DNA from: Thamnaconus septentrionalis
Lineage: Eukaryota; Chordata; Actinopteri; Tetraodontiformes; Monacanthidae
NCBI GenBank assembly: GCA_009823395.1
Contig: CM020511.1
Span: forward strand, 20,676,001-20,740,000
DNA: 64,000 bases
Direction: 5' to 3'
Part shown: piece by piece, positions 53,233-64,000 of the stretch
How positions within the stretch are numbered: position 1 is the stretch's first letter
Layout: each line of letters opens with the position of its first letter
The notes under the pieces: generated by a model
What the model saw: only the letters and a program-made list of their open reading frames with translations
The model's database searches: none
Told to the model about the DNA's origin: nothing
Program-made: the position numbers and the translations under genes

Positions 53233-53393
53233 GCCACAACAGAATCAACAAGTTAAAAAAAGAAAAAAAAGAAAAAGAAAAAGAAATACCCGGGCATTGA
53301 ACGTTACGTGACGCTACGTCATCACATCGCGCCAGCCTAGGCGTACATCAGGTATGTAAGTTCTGTTCGCGTTCGAGACTGGATTTGCTCAGC

Positions 53394-54775
53394 ATGTGGC
53401 AGTACTGGCTAAACAGCGAAATTCGCGAGCTTCTCGTCATCCGTGGGGAAGAGGAGGTTCGGCGAAAGGTATCTGGGACCGTGCGAGACACCGTAGTTTA
53501 TAAATATATGGCGGATAAATTGAAACAGCGAGGCCATGTTCGAACGCCAAGGCAGGTGATCAACAAGTTGAGGTCGCTGAAGAAGAAGTATCTCACCATA
53601 AAGGACAAAAGCAACCCTTGTGGAAAGGACCGTGTGGACTGGCAGTTTTACGAACTATGCGATAACGTTTTCGGAAACTCGGCGAGTCCATCCAGCTCCA
53701 TGGCCGGGTCTTCTGCGGTTTACCCCCCGCCCCCAGGTTTGTCCAGCCCACCGACTGAGCGCGACGACTGCGGCGTGAAGAGCGAGACAGAGGAGGCGAC
53801 CATAACAACAACAACAATAGCAACACCAATACCAGAACCAGAGGATCTGGACATATACGACATACAAGTAGAGGAGACCATAACAACAACAACAACAACA
53901 ACAACCCTGGACATAGACTGCACACAAGTAAGAGTTGAGTCAGCAGAGGAAGAGAGACCTGAGAGCTCCAGCCAGCACACAAGAGGTGAGTTGTTGTTTA
54001 CGTTGTGTGCGTTCCTCGTTGGCAAAATGTCGCCAAGACGCAACGAGGAATGTACACTACCCTCGCAGTTAGCGAATGGACACGGGACGGAGTTTGTCCC
54101 ATATTTCTCAGTTGTCTTGAACGTAACTTTATTTTCGACGTAAACTCACGTTCGTTTCCATAGAGTTTGCGTTCAAAACCGTAATCTACGTAGCTGCACG
54201 CAATACCCATCCACAACAACTGCGTACTGGCTGCGTAGCTTGCTTAGAGTAGGCCATGAATCAGGATCACTTGTTATTTTCAGCTTAATTCCTTTGTCCA
54301 TCCATCCTGCACTTTATTGATTGTTGTGTAAAAATATGTTCAATTCAAAGATTTCAATACAATTTCAACATTATTTCAAATGTCTATTGGTAACAGAGCA
54401 GTTCAGACTATGTGAACCATATACTTTTTTGAAACCCTGTTTTAAGTTATGGTTGACCACCACTGGGAGCCACTGGCCTGTGATGGTCATGGCCCCGAGC
54501 GCTGCGGGAGGAAGGCCTCCTTTATTTTTCTCAATGAAAGTTGGCAACACTGCACGCAGTAGCTTTTGAGACAGGTAGCACTAACTTTAACTTAAATGAC
54601 TGGCTGAAGTATCCTGCATACATTTTTCTGTTGTGACTGCACTGCCATTTTCAGCCGAGAAAACGGTCCAAAACGTTTCGAAAGCGATCAGGTTTTCACT
54701 GGTTTTCCATGGTTTGAACTGACATGGACATTTAGTGCATGCCATTACATGTTGTGACCTTCCGGTATGTCTATT

Positions 54776-54807
<32 letters not shown>

Positions 54808-55095
54808 TTTTTTTAACTCCTAGGTATCCCTAGACCAGTAAGAAGGAGAAAGAGGACTGGAATTGACCAGTTGTCCTCCACCTTGTCCAAAGTTATGGAT
54901 GAGCTGAGGGAGATGGACAAAGCTGAAGGTGCACGGGAGGACGCCCGATTTGCTATGCTTTTCGAACAGAACAGGAAGATGATGGAGACGCAGGAGAGAC
55001 TTGACAGGGAGGTTCGTGAAAATGAAAGGATGCTGTTTGAAATGCTTCTTGCCAGGCTCCCAGTCCAGACTCCTCGGTACACAAACGGTGCATAG
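53394..55095 (+). CDS. Myb/SANT-like (trihelix) DNA-binding protein, copy 2, two exons
   Basis: Exons 53394-53985 and 54824-55095 (donor AGAG/gtgagt, acceptor aactcctag, phase 1) give 287 residues. The domain is intact: WLNSEIRELLVIRGEEEVRR, YKYMADKLKQRGHVRTPRQV, INKLRSLKKKYLTIKDKSNP, VDWQFYELCDNVFG. It differs from copy 1 by scattered replacements and by an extra repeat of the acidic/Thr linker (TITTT then DLDIYDIQVEE). Exon 2 has the same length as in copy 1 (272 bases) with conserved QLSSTLSKVMDELREMDKAE. The 838-bp intron lacks the foldback element. The 5' flank (53303-53393) matches that of copy 1 (TACGTGACGCTACGTCATCA). The start is the ATG at 53394, aligned with copy 1. Function as for copy 1 is inferred only. 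Confidence 0.75.
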
Positions 55096-55494
55096 ACTGT
55101 GCATAGAGAACTCATTTTTACCAGGGTGGGCCTGCCTCCTCCAGCACCCCAACAAAGCATGGGGAGACAAACTACAGGCACTTTCAGTGGTGGTCTGAAA
55201 GAGAGTAAGGTTTAACATGATGCCATGACTAAGATGCTAACAGAGAGCTAAATATGCTATTTTCTACATTTTTTTTTTTTCCCCGAGGTAACCATATTGA
55301 TGTGATGGTGAAGTACTGTCAGCTAACGGTCCTAATTATTAGTACTGCTGAAAGCTTTTGCAAATGATTACTGTTATTTTCTTTTCTTCTGACAAATAAA
55401 GATGTAAAGATGTGACCTGCTTGACAGTTTTCCACTGTGACTCCACACAACATGCATTTACACTCTCAGATGGGCCATTAATAAAGGAAAACAA

Positions 55495-56013
55495 CAAGTC
55501 ACGAACAACGGGGGGGTGGGGGGGGCGGGGGGGGAGACACAAAAAGGCTGACAATAAACCAAAATACATCCTAACCATACCATACATCCCAGAGATAACA
55601 GAACCAATACAAGGGATCATGAAAAAACATCACATCCACTCAGCAGTCAAACCACACACCAAACTCCATTACATACCAAACTCCATTAACTACTGGTACA
55701 TCCAAAGGATAAAATGGCACCGGACCAAAAATGCAATATCAGCTACGAAATATGGTGCAAGTCATGAAATAAAACAGAAATGGAGGAATTCATAACCAGG
55801 AAGAAGGAAGACCAAAAGGAATGCATGAAGGAGACAGCGGAGAGTTTCACACGGACACAGAAAGAAACAGCAGAACAAGAAAAGCTAAAATCAGGCATCA
55901 CTGATCATTGCAGAAGAAATAATCTCACCATGGACTGGGATGAGGGCAAAATCATCATCAGCAGCACATCGGATGACGCTTCTGCGGAGGACTGGAGTCA
56001 GAGCCCAAACTGA
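55495..56013 (+). pseudogene. Retroelement ORF fragment with GIY-YIG-like C-terminus, copy 2
   Basis: Longer and better kept than copy 1. An open stretch reads KPKYILTIPYIPEITEPIQG and IMKKHHIHSAVKPHTKL. A following frame reads EFITRKKEDQKECMKETAES, TAEQEKLKSGITDHCRRNN and LTMDWDEGKIIISSTSD before a stop at 56013. 'TRKKEHQKEC...ITDHC...NH.MDWE' is the usual end of Penelope-like or related GIY-YIG retroelement proteins in fish (recalled). Two frames are needed, so it is not functional. Confidence 0.55.
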
Positions 56014-56029
56014 CAAGCAGGTAACATCT

Positions 56030-56440
56030 TTACATCTTTATTTGACTGAACAAAAGAAACTAAGCAGCCTGCTGCAGGGGTGGTAAAGACTGCACAGAAG
56101 ATCCTTGGCTGCCCCCCTGCCCTCCTTGGAGGACATTGCAACTCTTGGGCTGACCAATCACACCCTGGCTGGAGTATCGGCAGTAGGACAGACAGACACA
56201 GAGACACTTTATACCCATGGGCAATCAGGCTACTAAATGCCTGAGCCCCATTCACACTGACAACAGAGCTAACAGTTTCCCTGATTATCACTTCATGTTT
56301 TTAATGTGCTATTCCTAATTGTTTGTACTTACAATCTTATGACTGACTTTCTTTTTCATTGCACTCTGGGGAGAAAGTCCAACCAATTTCATTGTAGCTA
56401 CCTGTTGCAATGACAATAAAGGATATTTGATTTATTTCAA
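56030..56440 (+). mobile_element. 5'-truncated LINE 3' end
   Basis: GCAGGGGTGGTAAAGACTGC followed by ACAGAAGATCCTTGGCTGCC resembles the end of a LINE reverse-transcriptase ORF ('vvktAqkIiGcplp'). The 3' end CAATTTCATTGTAGCTACCT then GTTGCAATGACAATAAAGGA is a typical LINE terminus. No reading frame survives. The clade was not assigned. Confidence 0.55.
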
Positions 56441-57319
56441 TAAGAGTAATCTATCAATGAAGACAAAATGAACGTGACTCAGAATCAAGAGTGTGATCAG
56501 CATCACCTGGACATTCCAGGAAGTACAAACTGTTCACCCAATGATATAAATGTACTATATAATGTTTATTAAAATTTATAAAAGACAAAATACATATATG
56601 CATAATTATATCCATGGTGAAATATGCATATACATTATCATTAATACAGTAAAATGCGTTTACATATATAGATTTTTTTTTATACATATAGCAAGATATT
56701 TTTGCATTAGAACAGGCAGTGGTGATTTTATTTCCCCGACCCCAACCGACCCACCCACCCACCGAACCCCCGAAGAGGAGACCCCTTCGTTTCACACCGG
56801 GCCTCCTGGGGGAGGGGGCCCTGTGAGAAAACGAGAGGAGCAGCAGCACCTTTACACCTGAGATCCATGTTTTGGAAAGGTCTCACACCGAACAGCAACA
56901 TCCACCAATGAGTGACGTTGCAGCAACCTGCCACTTTGACTGAGAGAGGACGTCGCATCAACAGCCTGCTGAGCTGTTCCTTCCTTGCAACTTTTCCCTC
57001 AATTATAAATGTCTCACGGAATACCTACCATATAGACTTCAATACTCTGCCACAAATTCTTTTGTTATTGGACAATAACTTCTGGGGGAACAAAAAAAAT
57101 CAAAAATGAAAACATCCTTCTGGTCCGAAAAAAATAAAAAAATAAAAAGGTCATCCGGCATCATCACCCACACTGGTCCTCGACACATCTGCTGTCAGGA
57201 TATAACAGGTTCCTGGTCAGAGCGTGAGAACTTCCTGCAGGGGTTGATGTTCAGGAGTGTTTTCTGGCTGGCTGTGGGTTGGTCCTTGCACAGTGGAGAC
57301 ACGTGTGCACTCCAGGCAG
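56441..57319 (-). other. Probable 3' UTR and downstream region of nkd2
   Basis: AT-rich at 56520-56720 with TTTATT (AATAAA on the minus strand) at about 56566, a candidate polyadenylation signal about 750 bases beyond the nkd2 stop codon. A C-rich (ACCC)n segment lies at 56745-56765. No other gene is supported. Confidence 0.4.
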
Positions 57320-57459
57320 TCATGTCTGATGGTAATGGTGGTAGTGGTGGTGGTGGTGGTGTTCGTGATGGTGGTGATGCTCGTGACGCTGGACCACAGG
57401 AACCACAAAGCCCGGGCTCCCGGGCGCCACGGACGCCTGCTCCTTCTCCAGGCTGGCCG

Positions 57460-57494
<35 letters not shown>

Positions 57495-60400
57495 GGGTGG
57501 GGGTGGGGCTGAGGAGACAGCAGCGTCCTGGAAGGAGACATGGCCTCTCGGGTTTTCGACCTCAGCCGTTTGCTGTGGCTGTACTGCAGGGGGTGCTGGT
57601 GGTGGCCGGACGCCTGAGCTTGATGTGGTAAGTGGTACACGTCCTGACCTCCGTGACCTCCCGCGCTGTGCGACGCCGTCTGCGGAGGCGGGTGGTAGCT
57701 GTGGCATCTAGCCGATTTGCCGCCGCCGCCACCGCCGCCGCTCCCTCCGCCTCCCCTGTAGGTTCCCTTTGGCGATTTGAGGAACTGCGCGCCCTTGACG
57801 CGGAGCTCTGCCGGGTTGTAGCTGTCGCTGATGACCTGTGAGCGGCGCTGGTGAGCAAAGTAGGTGTCGGGCTCCTGGGAGCGCGAGCGGCTCTGGCTCT
57901 GGGAGCTCCGGCCGTGAGGCTCCTGAGAGGATGGAACAGCAGGGTTGGTTCCTAAAGGAGGAGGAGAACTGCATGGTCAGCATTTCTTTCGGAGAAGTGA
58001 TAAGTAGACAGTAGCTGTGTTTCCATGACAGTGTTCCGCAAAATAAAAGCCCGCAGGACGAGATTTGACAAGAATTACATTGGATTTTGTTTGTTATGTT
58101 GTTCCTGGAATATTTGAAGTTTGACTTCAGCTGTGTTTCTATTATGACTCCTAGAATTGCGCCAAACCTAAATATGGCAATAAAAACTGGTGATGTAAGC
58201 AGCCAAACTTAGAAAAACCTCTCAAATATGGCTAAAAGGTTTTGATGCTCTCATGAGGTGGTTTTTCACACGTATCCATATACAGGAATATTGCAAAAGC
58301 GTCATGGAAACACTTTGTTCACATTGACACGTCAGCGGACGTGACTTACAGGGTCACATGACCAGTTCACTGACCAGTGAAAATGGCGCGTTATGATTGG
58401 TCGGAGGAGGAGACAGAATATTTTTTCCAAGTGATCAAAGAGAAAAATATAACAACCATTCTGGACAGCAAACAAATGTAATTAGCGGTGATATCAAAGC
58501 GCTTGCCTTCAAATCTGGAGGTGTAGTTCTCGATACCAGCCAGGTCCAGGTAATGGTTCCTCCTCTCTGTGTTCTCATCCACACAGTAGTGATGCCCCTC
58601 GGTGACGGGCGCCTCATTGCTCTGCCCTCTGCCGCTAAAATCAACAAAACCCAGATGTGTGGCTGTAAATGCAGCCTAGGAATAACAAAGCCTTGGAACA
58701 CACACAGCCTGTTCCTCACAGCTGCACACTGGACAAGTGCTCACCTGATGTAAGAAGACATACGCTTGTCGGCAGAGCGCCTTTCTTCCTGGTGGCAGTG
58801 ATCTAAAATGGTCAAGAAAAAGTTTGAAACAGGATCAGTGAAATCAAAGGACACCGAACCTCTGTGTTTTCTCCCGCTGGTTGAATTCCTGCGCCAGGGA
58901 TGATGATAATGTGGCCTTTGCAGGGTTCCCACTCATCTTCACTGACAACATTTCAAAACTTTTCCAAGACCTTGCATTAAATTTCCATGACCTTGCATTA
59001 AATAATATTGAAAATAATTAATTTTTATACTCAAAAGACATGTGAGCCTTTGCCAATGACCTGTTGGTACAATAATTGCTTAAAATATTCAAAATACAGG
59101 CAGTTTTTGTTGTTGATGTAGAATAAATGTGATCAATTAGACTAAACTACACAGGCGGAGCTCGTCGGCTGGGCTAATTGTGCTCACGGAGCCGTACAGT
59201 GTTGTACAATAGTGTAGAACAACGAACAGATTCTACTAGTTTGTCAGGGCCACGGTCCAATTTCATGACTTTTCCATCAACTTTCAGCGATTTTACAAAA
59301 CTCCATGACTTTCCTAGTTTTCCGTGAGTGTGGGAACCCCGGCTTGGACTGTCGGCTACCTGTCCCCGTGTCTCTCCGGTGACTCCTGGGCTCTGGAGTG
59401 ACGGTCAGCTTCACACGCAGGGTCTTGCTCTTGTTGTGGCTCGAGTGGTTCACAGAGGCGTCGACCACGTCGTAGATGTTGTGCATCAGGCTGGACATGT
59501 CCTGCAGAGCACGGTTCAGGTTTACAAAGTGACTCAGAGGAAACAGAGAGCGGAGAGCAGTTGCCAGTAGAAATAGACACTCGCACAATAGACACACCTC
59601 TTTTGTAACTTTGCCGCTGTTGTCAAAGTCGTAGAGTGTGAAGACCCACTCCTGCCGGTTGTCGCCCTCCACTGAAACATCACACTCCAAGTCCTGATGG
59701 CAATCAAGCACACGTGCGTTTGTTAGAGTCGCATCAACCTCTGACTCGGCCACTTGCAGATATTTGAAGTTTTTCCATCCCAGACGCCAGTGAAAAAAAC
59801 TACAGCTATTTCTCAAATAAACACAACAGCGTTCAGTCTCTCTGGTCTAAGAAGGAACAACAAAGCCCTCCGGCCAGGCGTTCAAACTCAACCCTTTGTG
59901 ATGTCACAAAGGTCAAATTGTAGAACTTATTATTTTAGCAGGAACCTATTCAGAGGATGGAGCCACTTTTCTTGGATCTGTTCATTGATAATTCAATTGT
60001 TATTGCAAAGCGCATCCAAATCCGTTTTTCGCAGCTTGTTGACTTGCGACTCGCAATAAAATTCAGATGGTGTGCATGAGAACCTACTGCTGCAGGCATT
60101 GATGGAAAATTTCTCTTTTATCAGAGTCAAATGAATTTTTCAACAGACTGTCCTCATCAGCAGGTCCTGCAAACACAAACACTGCCTCAAAATGCACCTG
60201 CATGTTGAGACCCCCACTGCCTGATGGAACACTGACACCAGCTGAACTTCTTTCTTTGCTTTTCACTTTAAAAACGCATTTCTTTTATGTCTATGTGAAA
60301 TTGTATGATAATTTTGCTTTCTTTCTTTCTCTTTAGTCCCAGAGAGGCAGGATGGAAGTGAGTCTCACTGGGACAATATACATAGTTTAAATGGCTCCAA

Positions 60401-61540
60401 AGTCACTCGGACCTCCAAATGGTGCACGTGGTGGATAAAAACGTGTGTCCACCTCCGCAGGATGACACTTCAATCACACCGTCAATAGAAAAGGACGCTT
60501 CAGCACGGCGACACTGTGAGGCGCCGGCGCTTACATTCAGACTGATGCGTTTCTTCCCGTTGGATTTGCTGCCGTCTCTGGCAGCCTCCCGTTCTCCGTC
60601 CTCGGCGTGCAGGTACTGCAGGTAGCCTTCGCAGCCCTCGGCCTTCTCTGGAGGCAGAACCACTGTGGATGGAAGAGGCCGCGCCCAGGTGAAAAAACCA
60701 AAACCCCGCCAGTCCACATGGTGATGTGGAAAATAGCTGTTTGTCAAAGAAGTCACGAGGATGCATCCTAAATGATGCATGAGGATCTAGATGATGAATT
60801 ATTCTGTGGTGATGATGGTGAATGCGTTCAATGTGATCACCTCCGGCTCTATGTGCAAGCCTGCTGGGGTTCCGCTACATCATTCATTGAAGATCTTAAT
60901 AACGATTTTCCTCTCGCGTGCTTCCGGGCTGAGCGCATCTTTACAAAATGTCAGAGCTTAGCACTTTATTTACTCATAGTTCAAGATGAGAGAAAAACAT
61001 TTTATTTTGAAAATTATGTTTGGTGAAAGACAGTTGAGGTTGTCACTTCAGCCACATTTGTGTTTGGTTCTCAAGTTTTCACTTTATTTCCAAATTAGGG
61101 AACTTCTTTGTTTATGAAGAACCTGTTCATTTTCAAGTGAAGGTGGTGAAAGTGAGATTCTCACTTTATTAATAACAAGAGATTCATTTTTGTTTGGTCA
61201 AGAACACTGTAAATATTGTCACTTTCCTAAAGCCAAGGAGGATTTACACTATCTTTCAGTTGCACTTCATTCCCAATAGGAACATTTGTTTGCTATTTTT
61301 CTTAAAAAAAAAAAAAAAAGATAAAATATTTGAAATAATTTATTCCACTGTCTTTTGTAGTTTTACCATAAAAGTTTTCAGAGAAAAAAACCGGCATTTT
61401 TATTTATTTATTTATTTATTTATTAGCCCTAATTCAACACGAGGCTTTAAGGAGAGACAAGGCGTTGTTCTTCACTCACCCTCTAGGGGACAGTGTTGGT
61501 CTGCGAAGGGTCCCTCCTTGGGCTGGCCATGTGGAAACCC
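57320..61540 (-). CDS. nkd2: Naked cuticle homolog 2, seven 3' coding exons (5' end not in view)
   Basis: Wnt antagonist that binds Dishevelled; mammalian NKD2 also has a myristoylated N-terminus and a trafficking role (family knowledge). Exons: 61480-61540, 60535-60662, 59598-59693, 59360-59501, 58745-58802, 58507-58634 and 57320-57951, about 414 residues, all phases consistent. The EF-hand-like Dvl-binding part is DVSVEGDNRQEWVFTLYDFD, NSGKVTKEDMSSLMHNIYDV, VDASVNHSS and SKTLRVKLTVTPEP. YCVDENTERRNHYLDLAGIE and NYTSRF are diagnostic. After a polyGln run from CAG repeats the protein ends in the His-rich VVQRHEHHHHHE...YHQT, typical of NKD proteins. The MGK-type first exons (myristoylation site) were not found to 64000. 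nkd2 is preferred over nkd1 by DMSSLMH, VDASVNHSS and VDENTERRNHYLDLAG. Confidence 0.93.
57461..57493. repeat. nkd2: Coding CAG (CTG on plus strand) repeat in nkd2
   Basis: Eleven perfect CTG units, read as polyGln in the last nkd2 exon between the PHPHP and SASLEKE segments. It is preceded on the coding strand by alternating CAC CCC codons. Pure repeats of this kind are expected to vary in length between individuals. Confidence 0.9.
58010..58481 (+). mobile_element. PIF/Harbinger-like remnant with truncated Myb-like gene, in an nkd2 intron
   Basis: 58010-58050 repeats the left end of the 30844-31254 element (TAGCTGTGTTTCCATGACAG, TTCCGCAAAATAAAAG). From 58126 the sequence is the reverse complement of that element's right half, running TATGGCAATAAAAACTGGTG, GGTGGTTTTTCACACGTATC and GACACGTCAGCGGACGTGAC. 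It then reaches an ATG at 58383 that opens a 32-codon frame, MARYDWSEEETEYFFQVIKE then KNITTILDSKQM and stop at 58479-58481. W-S/T-EEE-T-x-x-F is the start of a Myb/SANT-like domain. The rest of the gene is lost. The remnant ends about 20 bases from the GC donor of nkd2. Confidence 0.6.
58501..58506 (-). promoter_or_regulatory. nkd2: GC-type splice donor of nkd2
   Basis: The exon ending TTTGAAG at 58507 is followed by gcaagc, not GT. The next exon starts at 57951 after tcctttag, and joining them restores F-E-G-T-N-P in frame. AG/GCAAG is the usual context of GC-AG introns. No GT near the junction keeps the frame. Confidence 0.75.
58808..59357. other. nkd2 intron, anonymous sequence
   Basis: Contains the near repeat CCAAGACCTTGCATTAAA / CCATGACCTTGCATTAAA at about 58962-59000 and a similar CCATGACTTTCC/TCATGACTTTTCC pair near 59260-59320. 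These look like a small decayed inverted-repeat element (fish sequences with 'ttccatgacttttccatg' are common). No exon is seen. Confidence 0.4.
59895..59916. repeat. CCTTTGTGATGTCACAAAGG palindrome
   Basis: A perfect 20-bp palindrome in an nkd2 intron. Related half-sites GTGACATCACAAAGG occur near 10466 and 35131, so it probably marks a dispersed repeat. Confidence 0.6.
60663..61479. other. nkd2 intron between the first two exons in view
   Basis: AT-rich sequence with a poly-A run at 61303-61319 and (TTTA)n at 61398-61424. A 24-codon open start at 60772 is not conserved as far as I can judge. Nothing functional was recognised. Confidence 0.5.
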
Positions 61541-62101
61541 CTGGGGGAGGGAAGGAGAGCGAGGTGAGGGTCAGAGATGGAAGTCAATCTACAGTTGAGA
61601 CCACAGACACGGAGAAAAACAAACATTTCCAGCTAAAGCATTTCCTCCTGGGCTGAGAGGAGGGAGTGACGGAGCTGCAGGCTCCGGGCGCCGCCCCACA
61701 CTTTGAAGCATCAGCCACGCTTATTGTGTTTCGCTGTCTGGGACGCGGCGTGCTCGGTGGCCGCAGACAAGCTTTCAAGATTCCTGCCAGCCCTTCAAAC
61801 AGAGAAGAGAAAAAAGACGCCACGGCGCCATTCATCATCTCAAGTCTCTGGCTGCCTCTTTTCCAGCCAGACCTGTTTATTCTCCGCTCGGCCTGACGGG
61901 GAATCAGCTGAGGAAAGTTGGATGGAAGGAGCCGAGCAGAGTTTAGAGGAAGCGTTTGATGTGCTGCCTCGCTGGGGTGAGGTCTGCTCGGCCCCAAACA
62001 ATCCACCACTGTCAGCTCCGGCCAGCGCTCCTGCGTGTTTGTTTTGAATGGAGCGCATTTGTCCGATGGAAATTTCCATGCGAGATAGGACAGAGTTGAT
62101 G

Positions 62102-62103
<2 letters not shown>

Positions 62104-62179
<76 letters not shown>

Positions 62180-62194
62180 ACAGACACACACACG
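62104..62194. repeat. (CA)n microsatellite with CAGA interruptions
   Basis: About 35 perfect CA units, then CAGACACACAGACACACACAC. Confidence 0.9.
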
Positions 62195-63154
62195 GTGCTG
62201 CGGCTGCAGAAGCAACAACGCCGTCTGAGAACAATCTGTGTGCGCTTGCAGAGGACGCACAACGCAACGACTGTCACACACATGTGCCACACACACACAC
62301 ACACACACGCTTTAATTACAACTGAATGGTGGAAACAATGAAAGAGCCTCGACCAAAAGTGTTTTCCACAACAAATGATTCATCTGATTGACGTCATCCT
62401 GGAAGCCGCTCGGCACACTTTGAAATAAAATCACGGCCCCTCCCCCACTGCAGATTGAATCAAGGGGTCCCACTGAAAGGGGGAACAAATAAAAAACAGA
62501 TAGATGCTTCAAAAACAAAAGAACTTCATGTACCTTCACTGGAGGTTGAGGCTCCAGTCTGAACATCTGCATGCGTTTAGGTAAAGAACCCCCACCCCCC
62601 TCCCTCGCTACCTCACCCCCCACCACCACCACCTCCCCGTACCCCCTCCCTCTCTCAGAGTAATGACAGCAACCGGGGGCCTGCGGTTCCATTTAACAAT
62701 CTGGGAGCCTGTGATTACTCCTCACTTCAGAGGATGAGACCTCCAGCCTGTAATCTGGCCCTGACCTTCACCGCTGACTGCGGGGGCGAGGGGAGGGGGC
62801 GGGGGTGGGGCGGAGGGGCGCCGGTGTCAGGGTCAAGGCTCGGACACCCCGCGCACAAATGGGCCCGCCGAGACGTCTGGCGGGAGGGGCGGGGGAGGGG
62901 AATGGAAGCCCCCACGAGAGGAAGGCAGGAAGTCAGTAGGAGGAATAAAGGAGGAGAAGGAGAAGGAGGGAGGGAGGGAGGAGGGACGATAAGAGGAGCA
63001 GAGCTGGGAGGAGAGAGGGAAACGCTGCCTTTCTGCTGCAAACTGCACTGGAGTCAGAGGACTTTTGCTTTTTATCGCTTTTTATCGTCTCTAGTTGGTT
63101 TCTGGAAGAGGCGGAGACACACACCCACCCCCCGACTCCAAGAAGGCCCCACCC

Positions 63155-63483
63155 CGACCCCCCATTCATTTCAATGTAGATGCTCATCCAGCACAGACGC
63201 TGAAAAAGTTTATGACTTCCGCGTCAATGGGCCCATAGAGCACGTGCAGTAGTGTCACTTCCCATCATGCCTCTGTCACTCACATGATCTATTTGGCCAA
63301 TCAGAACCATTCCGGAGAAGGTCACTGACAGACACGTCAGGTCGCAGCCAATCAGAAGGAGCTGAGACACAGCAGCAACATGGTGACGTCACGCTGGGAA
63401 TAAACTCTGTTCTGATGATTTTTTTAAACAGCTCCCAAGGGATTTTTTTTCTGCAGTACCTCGAGTGGCCACTGGGAAAAGCC
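63155..63483 (+). repeat. Dispersed repeat, copy near the right end
   Basis: Its left part matches 47325-47450 in the same orientation, and its right part (63316-63483) matches 19027-19390 in reverse. This copy therefore links the other two as parts of one family and shows an internal deletion near 63420-63440. Confidence 0.6.
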
Positions 63484-64000
63484 AGTCAGCTATCCAGTTC
63501 TTCTAATACATCCATGGACACACGGTGCAGCAACGCTGGGCCCCAAACAAGCGACAGCCTTTCATCACCCGACACCCAGCGGACGTGTGAGTGTGCCGGG
63601 CGTGTGTGTGTGTGTGTGCACTAGCACACACATCACGCACGCACGCACGCAGACAGGCAGATTTCCATCCTTTGTGGCTTTTCTCCTTCTTCTTTTTTTC
63701 CCCCTCTTCTCAACGCAGCCAAGTGCTTGTTTGCTTTGCCGCGCTGGATGCTTTTTATCTCCTCTCTTTGTGCCTGCAGTCCCGTAACGAAGGGCGAGCG
63801 CGAAAGACGAGGAGAGGGGAGTCGGCGCAGCGCTGCCAAGCTTCACAGGAACATCAAAGGTGGGCCGGCGAGGCGTTCTCCTCCTCCTCCTCCTCCTCGT
63901 CCTCCTCCTCCTCCACGTCCTCCTCCTCGTCCTCGTTAACGTGAGAGAGAGCGGGGCAAGGTGCGAGCCGCCCGCCCACAAGGAGGAAGAAGGCAGCCGC

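Larger units (their letters stand above)
61541..64000. other. Region upstream of the first nkd2 exon in view
   Basis: Presumably a long 5' nkd2 intron. I looked on the minus strand for the MGK-QSK and KRRESPEGDSF exons of NKD proteins and did not find them. It contains a long CA tract (62104-62194), a second CA tract at 62289-62308, G/A-rich sequence at 62780-63020, a dispersed repeat (63155-63483), and CpG-rich sequence with (CTC)n at 63600-64000. Confidence 0.5.

Noticed and set aside
57106..57711. Plus-strand 201-codon open frame opposite the last nkd2 exon
   Set aside because: The complementary strand encodes the conserved NKD tail; the plus-strand translation is low complexity.
62312..64000. 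Candidate 5' exons of nkd2 (myristoylated MGK start and KRRESPEGDSF exon)
   Set aside because: Minus-strand frames here show Pro/Arg/Ser low complexity only; none matches the expected NKD N-terminus, so those exons are probably outside the window.

Overview
The window is nuclear DNA of a vertebrate, almost certainly a ray-finned (teleost) fish. Genes are split into short exons with GT-AG introns, and long CA/GT microsatellites and teleost-type DNA transposons (Tc1, hAT, PIF/Harbinger) are common. The genes are the fish counterparts of human PTDSS1, MS4A, PLEKHG4B and NKD2. PLEKHG4B and NKD2 both map to human 5p15.33 (recalled), so that pair looks like conserved synteny. I cannot name the species. 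No rRNA, tRNA gene or CRISPR array was seen.

Layout. 22-1126 (minus): first two coding exons of ptdss1 (phosphatidylserine synthase 1); the rest lies left of the window. 2995-4695 (minus) and 5692-7663 (plus): two small four-pass membrane genes of the MS4A/CD20-like family, head to head about 1 kb apart. 8466-33750 (minus): a 23-exon RhoGEF gene, plekhg4b-like, with every splice phase worked out; the model gives about 1717 residues once two apparent single-base gaps in exon 3 are allowed for. Its N-terminal region is followed by a SEC14/CRAL-TRIO-like block, spectrin-like helices, a DH domain, a PH domain and a Ser-rich tail. 33751-47880: about 14 kb with no gene I can support, only simple repeats and decayed transposons. 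47888-56013: a tandem duplication of a two-exon Myb/SANT-like (trihelix) DNA-binding gene, both copies open, each followed by the tail of a retroelement ORF with a GIY-YIG-like C-terminus. The intron of copy 1 is enlarged by a 2.5 kb foldback element that itself holds a Tc1 transposon and a palindromic array of about 180-bp units. 57320-61540 (minus): seven 3' coding exons of nkd2 (naked cuticle homolog 2, a Wnt/Dishevelled regulator); its first exons lie right of the window or were not found.

The genes do not form one pathway. ptdss1 is a lipid enzyme of the ER, the MS4A-like pair are small membrane proteins, plekhg4b would act on Rho-family GTPases and the cytoskeleton, and nkd2 is a Wnt antagonist. 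The most unusual part is 48-56 kb: duplicated transposon-type Myb genes, a nested foldback element whose left terminal repeat holds a perfect CTCF core match, and a 180-bp palindromic array. Other points are two frameshifts in plekhg4b exon 3, a GC-AG intron in nkd2 beside a Harbinger remnant, and a plekhg4b C-terminus whose last codon and stop are supplied by a 6-base coding exon.
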